64,000 bases of DNA from Larix kaempferi (taxonomy: Eukaryota > Streptophyta > Pinopsida > Pinales > Pinaceae). The DNA lies in the NCBI GenBank assembly GCA_027924585.1, contig BSBM01000442.1:1922001-1986000 (forward strand), in the 5' to 3' direction. Shown here in pieces: positions 53,920-64,000 of this stretch (position 1 is its first letter; each line of letters opens with the position of its first letter). The notes beneath the pieces are model-generated. The model searched no databases and was not told the origin of the DNA. It was given only the letters and a program-made list of their open reading frames with translations. The position numbers and the translations under genes were made by a program.

Positions 53920-55531
53920 GCCAAAAAATGAGAAAGCTAGCTAAGATTCTTACCAAACTAATTCCAGAAGCGCGTAAAACGTTGATGGAAAAGTTGCAGA
54001 GGGATGAATCAGGTGAATAAAAAATAAGTCAATATGAATTATTTATTGAAATTTGAGTAATAATTTACTTAATTAAGAATATTCACTAATATGTTTCAAA
54101 TAACGTAATTCACATATGATAAATGTTATGCAGGGACTCACAACAACATAAGTCAATGTCATCATAAGAATTTTTTATTATGGAAGATGCAAATGATGAT
54201 CAATTGGTCCTTAGCTCATCTAGAGTGGTGTTGGAAGTCAATAGAAGGGGCAAATAATTTTATAATACTATGAGGGATTTTTTGGAAAGCACGTACAAAC
54301 GTACTTTTCACTTACAATACAGAAACCAATCAAATGATTCAAAGAATCAGGTCATATGTAAACTACAAGAGGTGTTCCCAGAGCAATGGTCAATGAGACC
54401 TGTCAGGATTGCAATAGCAAAAACATAAAACAACAAAAAAGAATCATTCAAAAGGTAATATTCCTAAACATGTCTATGTAGAATATGTATCTAAAAATAT
54501 TACAAAGCGTCATTCATTCAATAATTTTAATTTTGTCATATTTATTTTTCATATCAACAGCGAAATAGTTTAATGTCATTTTACATTTTCAGGAAGTTTA
54601 TGCGAATCTGAAAGGATGAATGAGGTGATATGCAAAATGTGTCAGTATGGATGTCCAAGAAAGTGTACAAGGAGATGGTCAAGGAAATGGACATAATTAA
54701 ATCGAAGGAAGAGCCATCTCAACAACAACGTGCTTGAAATGTATGAAATCATTAGTTTTAAGGTTTATGCCATGCATTTCATTAATTAATTCGACATTAA
54801 ATATTATTTTCCAATTGTTTTGTTGCAAAAAAGAAAAGAAAATGGAACCCATTCAACACACAAGACAGGACGACAAGGAAAAAAAGGGTTGATAGCAAAG
54901 TTTGTGAGTATTTTTTATTTCATTGTAAGAAATAAATATTTCGTAGTTGTTGTGATTGGTATATTTAAAATTTTTAATTTGTTTTCACTGGCAATCCTTG
55001 CATTCCTTCAAACATGTCTTAACATACAAAGAGGACCCATCGGAAGAATTTATTGACATTGGGTTAAGCAAGGGTTGTGAGTATATGTTGACGTATCGAA
55101 AATTAATTGTGGATTTTGTAAGTCTCTATGTTGTTTTACTTCTCTCATTTTATAATTAATAAAACAACAAAAAACTTTTATATTAAATCTATGATTTGTG
55201 ATGGGGCATAACACTTGTAGGAAACAAAGTATGGAGTGGAGCCAACATAAGACTTGTTGATAGAAGGCATGAGATTTGGTTTTGAGATAATGTGTATCAT
55301 TCATGAGTCGATTATTTCTATGGTATGTCACTTTTCAATTTACATTAATGTATACTATATATTTATTATTCTCGCTAGTAATGTAGATACACTCAGAATA
55401 CTTTATTTTTGTGTTTGCAGATGGAAGTTGAAGAAGAGGAAAACAATTGATCCATTCAACAAAACATTAGGACAAATAACCCAATTGATGTAAGTGGATT
55501 GAGCACCGATAACAGTTCCAACGAAGAATGA
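53920..55531 (+). pseudogene. Divergent multi-exon gene, possibly a CACTA second protein (TNPA/Transposase_24-like)
   Basis: Exon-like pieces with GT/AG edges on the + strand: 53920-54012 (MRKLAKILTKLIPEARKTLM), about 54180-54453 (NTMRDFLESTYKRTFHL, then VICKLQEVFPEQWSMRPVRI), about 54594-54737 (SVWMSKKVYKEMVKEMDIIK), about 54985-55118 (SLHSFKHVLTYKEDPSEEFI), and a tail at 55421-55531 (GLSTDNSSNEE, TGA). Stops within show decay. The Lys-rich, helical, intron-bearing pattern is like the small second protein of plant CACTA elements, but I do not see a decisive signature. It reads away from the SET-like gene and TNP2. Confidence 0.38.
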
Positions 55532-56220
55532 TGCTTCGTATTTAATTTTGATGTTAATGCAAGTTGTTGTAGCTTGTTGTATATTTTGAAATAATTGTCT
55601 GTGAAAGTTATAGTTCTCTTATTAAATAGTTTACTATTTTCTTAAACCCTTTCCTGTACTGATTTTTTACTTTGACCTTGGATCATAAAATTAGGCATTT
55701 AGTTATTGTCCTTTCCTTTATAAATCATTATGTTAGCTAGTTTGCACTAGATTAGGCTCTAGTTTTGCACATACTATGTTTGCACCTCTAGGTCAATGAT
55801 TCCCTAGTTGACAATTTGATGTCAGATTATTTAGGCCTAATAGGAAATCTTGTCTAACTCTTCATGTGGTGCATGTTGGTACTTTGATAACTTGACCAGT
55901 TTCCTCTTTTCTGATAGGATACCTTTAGGTTCATATGTCCAATTGAATCCCGAAGGCATATTTAGACTAACAAGCATCTCCTCAACCATGGACTATGCAG
56001 TCCTGGTTTTGACTATGAATGGATCGATTTACCTAGGAAACCTGAAAGTAATAGTACTTTTATGCTTCAAAAAATGTAAAGCGTCGCAATTGAACCTTTT
56101 CTTGATATATTCTAGGGAAAAAATCCTAGGGGTAAGGAAGATGGGGAGATGGTAAGGAGGTGAGTCTAACCCATAAATTCTAATTTATGTGTGATATTCA
56201 TAGCAAAACCAATCTACCAC
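55532..56220 (+). other. Unassigned sequence
   Basis: No recognised domain. The frame 55850-56155 has some hydrophobic stretches but no family likeness. AT-rich. Could be the far end of the CACTA unit or a different old element; I found no terminal repeat. Confidence 0.3.
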
Positions 56221-57030
56221 GACAACTTTTGGACTCATATGCAAGATATTCTTACATTCGGGAAAAAACTAAGGAGGGGCACTGAATAACAAAGTATAGA
56301 GTTTAGACATGATTGTATTAGAGCATTCAAGGAAGCCTTCATTGGAGGGACTAGATACAAATTTATTTAGGTGTGTTTGGTGAAAGGAATATTTGTTGTG
56401 GTAAAGAATGATGTACAGTAGGTAAGACTGATATCTAAAAAAATTCATATAGGTAAAATTCTTTAACCGGTCATGCATCATTTCATTCAGAAAGGAAACA
56501 AAGTCAATTTTAATAGATGGCCCCTGGGAAGAATATTAATGGTCATTAACATACCTAAGACTATTTCATCTACCATTAGATCAAAATTGTATCCTAACAC
56601 TTGGCATGCCATCGAAATTGCATTTTGGGATAGCTTCGAGAATATCTCTAACTTGTATGGAAACAGTCCCGACGGAAGCTATGCATCTAGAGGTCACAAT
56701 GCCTTTTTCAATTATCTAACTTTGGTATTTAGAGCTTATTTGTTGAAGCCAAGGTGGGTCATATCTTCTTCAATTTCCATCGTATCCTATAAAAAATCTT
56801 TAGTAATTGGGTAGAAGACCAACCCATATCTAGATATAATGGCTCTCATTTTTGGAGCATATAGTTCAACATGCCATTTAAAAAGTTATGGGAATGGTCG
56901 AGCTCTAGGAAGAATAACCCTGGCCAACCAAGAACTCTAGAGGATCATGAAGTCATCTCCTCCCTTGGTGCATGTCTTTGCATCTGTAGAGACCTGGTGG
57001 ATGTCTGCAGTAGATAGCATGGGTTCATAA
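56221..57030 (+). pseudogene. Unidentified ORF remnant
   Basis: A loosely continuous + strand reading, best at 56473-56814 (MHHFIQKGNKVNFNRWPLGR, SKLYPNTWHAIEIAFWDSF, ENISNLYGNSPDGSYASRGH), with stops before and after, followed by GNGRALGRITLANQEL near 56890. I do not recognise the family. It does not look like RT, gag or transposase. It lies between the divergent gene and a repeat-rich stretch. Confidence 0.3.
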
Positions 57031-58560
57031 AGGTAAAATTGGGTATCAACCAGGTGATCCTCTTGGGTGGAATGGTTTCTAAACTATGGTAGGGGTGCAG
57101 ATTCAGAGATAGAATCCATGGAAGTGATATGATATCTTTCAAATGATGAAATAGCATAGTGGAATGGCGAACTTACGCAATAATAACACTAATAAGGATT
57201 GATCTCACTATAGCTTGCAAAACAATACCCAAAATTTTGAATATTGGGGATTTTATAAAAATAATTTGAAATATGGTGCATTCAATAGGTGGGAAACATG
57301 GTAGAATATCATTGGACTAGAAAACAAGGCGTGGTATTCATTTATTAAAGAGATACATTGCAGTTATAATGACAACGGTTAGAGACATTGGGCTCGATTA
57401 GAGGGCATGTGGGATGGGTCCCTCTTACACTTGCTATAATTTGGTATGGCAATTTCAGGCTCGAGAAGGAGAGGTTTACCAAGACCGATTTTGCGAGCCT
57501 GAAGTGCTCCTATGCTGACACATGGCTTAGTGGTTTTAGTTCAGTATCGTAGGATTAAGTTAACTCTCGAGCACATTTAGAGGCCTGAAGCGACTTGAAC
57601 CATTGATCATTTGACATATATCTTATCGGATCTCCGCATGTTGCACTACTTTCTGTAAGTGGGACCCATTCTCCTATCTCATCACTTTAACAATTGTTAG
57701 GCTGCGCTGCTTTGGTGCGGGATATGGAAAGTGGTTTCAGGCATCAAAAGAAGCAGTATTCTGAACCCACTTTTACGAGCTTAAAGTGCTATAAGAATAA
57801 CGCATGTCCACAACAGTTTAGCTTTAGGATCATTTATTTTAATTAATTCCAAACTAATTTATCAATCATGAACTCTCTCCAACCATTGATGTATCCGATC
57901 AATATTCTTGTCCATTTCCAATGCTCTACAAAACTATTTATAGCAAGGAGACTTAGGGGTTTAACCTTTTTCTTTGAAACTCAATATTCGGCTTGTATTC
58001 CTTTCATCATGTTAAAATTCCATCTCCTTCAGCTTTACTTCGTCGATTCCTTGATTCCACTTATACGAAACTAAAACTGGGTAACTGTTGGAGCTATCAT
58101 TCACCATAATTCACTCTTTGAGTTGTTCAATTTATTCATATTGATAGAATCATCACCATCATCATCATTTATTAGCAAAATCAATATCAGTGCTAAGTGT
58201 ATACTCCAACAAAATTCATTTCCAGAAAAACTGAAGATAAGGCAAACTGTGGAAATATTCATTCTCAAATTCTCCCTCTTCCCTAAGTATCTTATTTGAA
58301 TTCTCACTAATTCTCCTCCATCCTCTTTATATGATGGCTTGTTCTTGGAATCATCCACAGTTCTTTCTAAGTGATAGGTTATCAACTCATATGATCACTT
58401 GTTACTATATCTTGCACCCATTTTAGTTTCAAAACTCCAATAGATTAAATAAGTATTTCATTTTGTCATCAAATTACCATCAACCAACTAATTATCGAAA
58501 CACATCTATGTGTAATTTTTATGTCGTAATATAAAGGTATTATTATTAATTTATTTCTTA
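57031..58560. other. Noncoding stretch with a diverged repeat pair
   Basis: A segment at about 57400-57540 (gggatgggtccctctt, ggcaatttcaggctcgag, gcgagcctgaagtgct) resembles one at about 57655-57800 (gggacccattctcc, gtggtttcaggcatca, acgagcttaaagtgct) in the same orientation, about 280 bases apart. The remainder to 58560 is AT-rich without genes that I can support. Confidence 0.45.
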
Positions 58561-58739
58561 TTGATGGTAAGTATGAGGGATGTTCTCTTAGGCCCTAATG
58601 GAAAACTTGAATTAAGATGTGCTTGGGGCCAACTTGGGATAGAAACAATAAACCAAGCTAATATACATGCCATGTTCCTTGGAATCACTCTTCTAACATC
58701 CCAACAAATTAAGTTATTTGTGATCTTTGGATATTCCAT
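58561..58739 (+). pseudogene. LINE-type RNase H fragment
   Basis: The short frame gives VLLGPNGKLELRCAWGQLGI, then ETINQANIHAMFLGI and LFVIFGYSIV. This follows the LINE RNase H pattern (G..G.., TNN.AE..A, v.GDS..v), with Asn-Gln-Ala-Asn in place of the acidic stretch and GYS for GDS, so it is inactive. Gypsy-C starts exactly where it ends, so the fragment was the target of that insertion. Confidence 0.55.
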
Positions 58740-59044
58740 TGTTAAGACCTATATATTGTGACATTACATTTCTATTATTATATTAGTATTATCTTTATTG
58801 GTGAGATAGGACCTTAATTGTAATTATATGGTAGGCTATAATTGTAATTGTACCCTTTGTCTCCAATATATAGACCAAGGAAACCGAGTTTTAGGATCAT
58901 CTCATATTGTTTTGTGTGTTTGATACATTGAAGTAGGTTTCCCACTTGAAGGGGCTTATTATTCATCTCTTTATTTCATTCTCAAGGCGTTGGGTAACTC
59001 TTTATTTTTATTTTTATGCTATTTTGGGAATTTGGTGGACAACA
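58740..59044 (+). repeat. Gypsy-C 5' LTR
   Basis: tgttaagacc to gtggacaaca, 305 bases, TG to CA, next to the primer site. A TATA-like atatatag lies near 58866-58873. With no partner in the window, the left boundary rests on TG and on the end of the RNase H fragment. Confidence 0.65.
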
Positions 59045-59627
59045 TTAGGTATCGGAGCCATTTTCACTATAACCTTTTTTGGGGAATATCTTAGATAGAA
59101 AAAAATTTATTACCCTCAAAAGAGATATCAATGTGCTTATGGTCACAAATTTTAGATCTTGTTTCATTATAAGTTCATATTTATAGTTTGTGGAAGTTAT
59201 GATTTTTTAGTAGTAAAAAAACTAGTCTCAAACAAGTGTTTTGGGTAAAATTGTTATTAATGAATATTGAGAGATAGAAATTGAGTTCCACTTATTGCAA
59301 CAGAAGGAATATGGAACATAGTTTTTCTGGTAAAAAAATTAGATGTAGAAAAGGAAAATCACACTCGTGTCTGTCTGTACAAGTTTGCTCTCCTAAAAGG
59401 GACAAAAATAAGAAGTTTTGGGAAAGTTATCATAGCTATCTCTTGGAACATTAGAATTGGTTTAAACATATGGCATTCCAGAGAACACATATCAAGATAC
59501 TACAGCATGAAATTTCAGTCTTAGAGGATCTAGAATTTTAGAGATAATTTAGGAGAAACATCAGCCAACAAAAAAACCTATGGACCATAGTTTTTAAAGG
59601 TACATTAACTTGAAAGTTGCATAACTT
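59045..59627 (+). other. Gypsy-C leader
   Basis: Primer site at 59048-59059, then an AT-rich stretch with no clear coding on the + strand until gag. Nothing else seen. Confidence 0.5.
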
Positions 59628-60830
59628 TTGATTGGAATATATATTTTGGTTTATTCAAAAGGTATTATAAAGATGAAATATATAATAAATAGTAAATATC
59701 AATGGGATCAATTGGAAAGGGGTGGAGAAAAAAATGTTATGCCCAATAAACCTCCTGAAGGCTCATTTATGACACGAAACAAGCATGACGATGTGGACTT
59801 TGGGTGTCCAAGATTACTAAAAGAGTAGAGGAAATGGAAACTACAAAGATAAATATGTTAAATAGTTATCAATTGCAAACATTCAAAGAGGATATCCAAA
59901 AGAACCTTGAAAAAAATATTGTTATTAAAGAGGACCTTGAACTTATGAAGAGGGCAATTTTGAATGAGATGAGACATCTATTTCCTCATAATTTAATTCC
60001 TAAAGAAGAGGATAAGGAGAACAAGAAGGACTTGTCCCGGTCACATATTAAGAAAATTGAAAAATAGTTGGAGAACAAGAGGTTCGAGTCCCCAACATTT
60101 GAATCATTCATCACATCATCATGGATTTAACTCAAGACCAAGGAAATACTTCGTTCCCAATATTTATACAAGAAATTTTGATGGAAATGATCCTTTAATA
60201 TGTATATTCCAGATGGAGCAATTCTTAGATCTACACCAAGTGCCAATTTTACAAAAGGTAACTATTGCATACTTGTATTTAGAACATGATAAATTTGTAT
60301 GGTACCAATGGATTTGTGAGCATTGAAAGGACTCTATTGTCTCTTGGTATATATTTACAGATGAATTGATATCGTATTATGGATATATTAATAGCAACAC
60401 CTTATTTAGCCAATTGATAAATCTCAAGCAAAAAGGGTCGGTTATAAAGCACACTAAGCAATTTCAAAAGACCAATCTTAGATTGAAGAACATTCTAGAG
60501 GATAACTTTTTGGATCTCTTTATGGGAACTATAAAGGAGAGCATTCAACATGAGTTATGTCTCTTTGAACCTAAATCATTGGAGAATGGTTTTAATTTGG
60601 CAAGGAAATTTGAAAGTAAAAATATGGCTACTAGAAGGGTTGATGCTAACACCTATAGAGAGGGAAATGTTTCCTCCTTCAACCTCACTCAGCCTACAAG
60701 GTTAGTACGCCTCAACAATTGGAGGAAAGAAGAGAAAAAGGATTATGTTTAAATTGTGATAGAAAGTACAGTATGGAGCATAAGGGTAGTGAGAATAAAT
60801 TATTTGCATAGACTATGAAGAGGAAGAAGA
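59628..60830 (+). pseudogene. Gypsy-C gag (broken)
   Basis: Three frame pieces. The first (59628-59828, 59804-60067) is a Lys/Glu-rich coiled-coil-like N-terminus (VEEMETTKINMLNSYQLQTF). The second (60057-60326) gives NIYTRNFDGNDPLICIFQME, QFLDLHQVPILQKVTIAYLY and FVWYQWICEH, the capsid-like gag of chromovirus-type elements. The third (60366-60752) has LFSQLINLKQKGSVIKHTKQ and LFMGTIKESIQHELCLFEPK. A degenerate knuckle follows near 60745-60795 (LNCDRKYSMEHKG), in which most Cys are lost. Stops and shifts separate the pieces. Confidence 0.8.
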
Positions 60831-62700
60831 TACAAAACCATAAAAATCTCAATAAGTAGATCTAGAAGATACTAGTCCAACCATATCTTTTAGCACTCCT
60901 CAAACTCTTAGGATAGAACGATATATCAAAAATAAAAAAGGTAACACTATTGATTGTTTATGGTAGTACCATAACTTCATTAATTTGAAATTAGCCATAC
61001 TTCATAATTTCTTTGTATATACAACACCTAATGATTGCAGATGGAGGTACCACAAATTATTTGGGGAAGTGTCATAGTATTAATCTTACTATGGGGAGTA
61101 TTTATTGGATAGTCCCATGTTTGCAATCCAAATGGTGGTGCTTATGTTTTATTAGGAGTCCAATGGATACAATCATTGGGAATAGTGGCTCTTAACTTCC
61201 AAAAATAATTCATGATATTATATTTAGAAGGAAAGAAAATTGAACTTAGAGGTATTCTAGGGAAACCCTCTAAAGTGATAAGCTCTAACATCATGACAAA
61301 ATTGCCAAAAAAGGGACGTTGTGGAATAATTGCACAATTGTGCTCACTAGATGTTCAATCATCTATACCATATATTCTATTAGATCTACAACAAGTTATT
61401 AACAATCATTCCAAGGTATATTTGGGGATATTCCTAAAGGTCTTAAAACTACTTGAGATCATGACCATTCTATTCACTTGCAACCAAGAAGAGTACCACC
61501 TAACATCAAACCCTACAGGTACCCATATGCACAAAAGAGTGAGAATGAAAATATGGTTCAAGAATTGTTAGATGCATGCACCATTCAACCTATCCAAAGT
61601 TATTTATTTGCACAAGTGGTGATGGTTTGAAAAAATGAGGGTTTGTGGCTTATGTGTCTAGTTTTTAAAGAGTTCAATAAGATGACCATTAAAGATAAGT
61701 TTCATATTCCTATCATTGATGAATTACAAGGATAATATTATATACCAAGTTGGATGTCCATCTTGGATATCATCAAATCATAAGGAGAAAATAATACATT
61801 TTGAAAATGACCTTTAGAACACATGAAGGTCATTATAATTTTTTGGTGATGTCATTTGGCCTTAGCAATGCACCTCCCACATTTCAAATCTTGATGAATT
61901 CTATTTTTAAACCTTTCCTAAAAAAAAGGTGTTAGTATTTTTTGATGATATACTAATCTATAGAAAATCATGGGAAGAGCATGTACAACATGTTGACAGG
62001 GTCTTAAAACTATTGGAGAAGCACCAACTATATGCTAAGCCTTCTAAGTGTGCCTTTGAGGTTCAAGAACTTGAATATTTGGGCCATATTGTATCTCATG
62101 AAGGCGTCAAAGTGGACCCTAGCAAAATTAATGCTATCATGGAATTGAAAATTCTTAAAAAATGGAAGAATATTATAACATTCTTAGGATTAATAGGCTA
62201 CTACAACAAGTTTGTCAATAATTATGGCTAAATAGAAGGACATCTAATAAGGTTATTGAAAAAGGAGGCATTCTCTTGGAATCAAGAAGAAACCAAGTCT
62301 TTTGTAAAACTTAAAGTGGTTATGTGTACAACTCTTTATTAGCCACGCCTCACTTAACAAAAACCTTTATTGTGGAATGTGATGCCTCAAGGCATGGAAT
62401 TGGTGCAACCTTAATACAAGAAGGAAGGTCGAAGGTCCCTTAACTTTGAAAGTTTCCAACTTATATATATATATATATAGATTACTCAAACCAATTTATG
62501 AAAAGGAAATTATAGTTGTACTACATGCAATTAAGAAAGGGAACCCTTGTCTAATAGGAAGACACTTTAAGGTAAGAAAGGATCATGACAGTCCTAAGTA
62601 CTTATTGGAACAAAAATTATCTTTAGAATAGCAACAAAAATGGTTTACAAATATGGTAGGTTATGACTTTGTACTTATCAATAAAAAATAAAATAGAATG
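60831..62700 (+). pseudogene. Gypsy-C protease remnant, RT and RNase H (broken)
   Basis: A protease trace near 60960-61060 (HNFINLKLA) and a later core-lost stretch lead to RT. RT pieces: VQELLDACTIQPIQS (about 61555-61600), FKEFNKMTIKDKFHIPIIDE (61660-61725), [20 protein letters not shown] (61929-61990; FFDD replaces the usual YxDD, both Asp kept), LEKHQLYAKPSKCAFEVQEL, YLGHIVSHEGVKVDPSKINA (62070-62140). RNase H: a trace of IVECDASRHGIGATLIQEG (about 62370-62430) and, from 62446, RLLKPIYEKEIIVVLHAIKK and FKVRKDHDSPKYLLEQKLSL. A TA microsatellite occurs at 62461-62480. Many stops. Confidence 0.8.
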
Positions 62701-62919
62701 TGGTGGCAGGTGAACTTTCAAGAAAACAAGATGCCATAGAAGACTTAGTTTTTGTTATTTCCATTATGTAATGTGATTGGGTGGAAGAATCAAGGATAGA
62801 ATAGAAACATGATCAGAAATCATGCAAAATAATTCAACAACTATAATAGGACCCTATTTCACTAGAGGAATGTTTGTGAAAAAATGATTCACTATGGTAT
62901 TGGGATTGCATATATTTAT

Positions 62920-63454
62920 GTAAGAATTCTCAACTCAAACAGAAGGACCTTTTGGAATTTCACACTTCTCCTATAGGAGGACATTCAATATTCTTGAAAA
63001 CCTACCACAAGATCAAGAAGGATTTTTGGGGAAGATCTGAAAATTGATGTCCAAAAGTTTGTGGTAGAATGCTTGGGTTTCCAACAAACAAAGGAGAGGA
63101 AATCGAGACACTTAGTCTTCTACAACCGTTATAAATACCAATTTAGAGTTGGGAAGAGATATCAATGGATTTTATCATGGGTCTAACAAATTCAGAAAGA
63201 AATACTATCATCATGGTAGTATTGGATCGAATCACAAAGTATGCCCATTTTTTCTCTCTTTCTCGTCCTTTTAAAGAAAGTATAGTAGTTGTAGCATTCA
63301 TGGAAACAGTTCATAAGCTACATGGACTCCCCAAGGTTATTCTAAGTGATAGAGATCCAATTTCCATTGGTAATTTTTGGAAAGAAAAAAATTCTTTTGG
63401 GGGCACTCAGTTGGCTCATATATCCTCTTATCATCATCAATCTAATGGGAAAAC
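62920..63454 (+). pseudogene. Gypsy-C integrase, cut off by Gypsy-D
   Basis: After a frameshifted zinc part (LLEFHTSPIGGHSIFLKTYH, 62945-63010), the core reads SMDFIMGLTNSERNTIIMVV (Asp), TKYAHFFSLSRPFKES, VILSDRDPISIGNFWKE (Asp) and ISSYHHQSNGKTV, ending just before the catalytic Glu at the start of Gypsy-D (63455). The last residues after that in the frame come from the LTR. The lost Glu and stops near 63060-63150 make it inactive. Confidence 0.85.
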
Positions 63455-63818
63455 TGTGGGGAACCTCCGGCAATTAAATGATGAAAATGCTCAATATATC
63501 AGAAATAGCAGAACATGGAAGGGATTTATTGATCACAGACCACTTCGAGGGGGAAACCTCCTTTGAGAAATCTCAATACAAATAACTCGTGAATGCCTTC
63601 ATTGGCCTCAACACGTACTTATATACTAAGTATAATATAAACAACTATCACTCCCCATGAATGTGGTGTAATAAAATATACTTAAGGGACGAATTACAAA
63701 GCATATGCGTCCAAAAAAATATACTAACAATATACTCACAGGACGACTTACAAATCATATGTGTCCAACAACAATATACTAACAAAGTAAAGAGAAGGTT
63801 TGACATGGGTTCTTAACA
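63455..63818 (-). repeat. Gypsy-D 3' LTR
   Basis: 364 bases; on the minus strand it starts tgttaagaacccatg and ends gaggttccccaca. The right flank is the complement of a polypurine tract (tcctctccccctt, 63819-63831), so the element reads on the minus strand and this is its 3' LTR. A TATA-type tatataag on the minus strand lies near 63625-63634. The 5' LTR lies outside the window. Confidence 0.8.
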
Positions 63819-64000
63819 TCCTCTCCCCCTTAGAAAAATATTTGTCCTCAAAGCTTTAGATGTGGAAATTGTTGTTGAATCTGAAGGAGTGGTTCCCATT
63901 TATCATCCTCTGGCTCCATTCCATACCACTGAATTAATACCTCTATGATGGATCGAGAATGAAGCTGACGAGTGAGCCTATTGAGGATGGCCTCCAAATC
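63819..64000 (-). pseudogene. Gypsy-D pol C-terminus with chromodomain-like end
   Basis: The minus strand from 64000 gives DLEAILNRLTRQLHSRSIIE, VLIQWYGMEPEDDKWEPLLQ and QQFPHLKL, then stops. The VLIQW-G-P-ED-WE pattern followed by a FP stretch is the chromodomain at the end of chromovirus integrase, which targets insertion to marked chromatin. The rest of the element is outside the window. The polypurine tract follows it. Confidence 0.75.

Larger units (their letters stand above)
58740..63454 (+). mobile_element. Gypsy-C: Ty3/gypsy element, truncated by Gypsy-D
   Basis: A 305-base LTR (58740-59044), an initiator-Met-type primer site (ggtatcggagcc, 59048-59059), then gag, protease remnant, RT, RNase H and integrase on the + strand. 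Reading stops inside integrase at 63454, where another element starts. Its own 3' LTR is outside the window. All reading frames are damaged, so the element is dead. The possible TSD on the left is tccat (58735-58739), unchecked. Confidence 0.8.

Overview
This window is plant nuclear DNA made almost entirely of transposable elements. It shows an L1-type LINE, a CACTA (En/Spm) TNP2 transposase, two Ty1/copia elements and four Ty3/gypsy elements. All LTRs start TG and end CA. The LTRs that could be paired across an insertion have recognisable target-site duplications. Element density, several nested layers, a 15 kb Tat-like gypsy and many decayed frames suggest a large seed-plant genome, possibly a gymnosperm. 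That assignment is inference. I see no tRNA, rRNA, CRISPR or intact ordinary host gene.

Layout: 1-6651 is a decayed LINE on the + strand. From about 7.0 to 55.5 kb lies an older host unit broken by two insertions. On the minus strand it holds a TNP2 transposase (11050 to 7040) and, upstream, a broken gene with a SET-like domain, in pieces at 52304-52022, 27666-26635 and 11401-11300. A second, divergent + strand gene lies at 53.9-55.5 kb, with a region rich in GCACCGGTGC-type palindromes between. Gypsy-A (11402-26634, TSD TTAAT/TTAAC) splits the SET-like exon. Copia-A (27667-52021, TSD GCAGT) splits the same gene farther upstream. Gypsy-B (30229-49483, TSD AGAAC) sits inside Copia-A pol. Copia-B (40065-48664, minus strand) sits inside the Gypsy-B 3' LTR and is a partial tandem sharing one LTR. 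The nest is therefore four levels deep.

The right end (55.5-64 kb) holds unassigned sequence, a LINE RNase H scrap, Gypsy-C (58740 onward, + strand) and a chromodomain gypsy (Gypsy-D) on the minus strand inserted into the Gypsy-C integrase.

How the genes fit together: each LTR element carries its own gag, protease, reverse transcriptase, RNase H and integrase. All are damaged; Copia-B is the least so, with one in-frame stop and a lost integrase glutamate. Nearly all in-frame stops in Copia-A and Gypsy-B are TAG where CAG is expected, which fits deamination of methylated CHG sites. The most interesting parts are the SET-like gene beside a CACTA transposase with a divergent partner gene, the extra ORFs downstream of integrase in Gypsy-A (antisense) and Gypsy-B (sense), and the odd gag-protease-gag-like-RT order of Gypsy-B. 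LTR pairings and junctions were read by eye; no alignment or database search was run.
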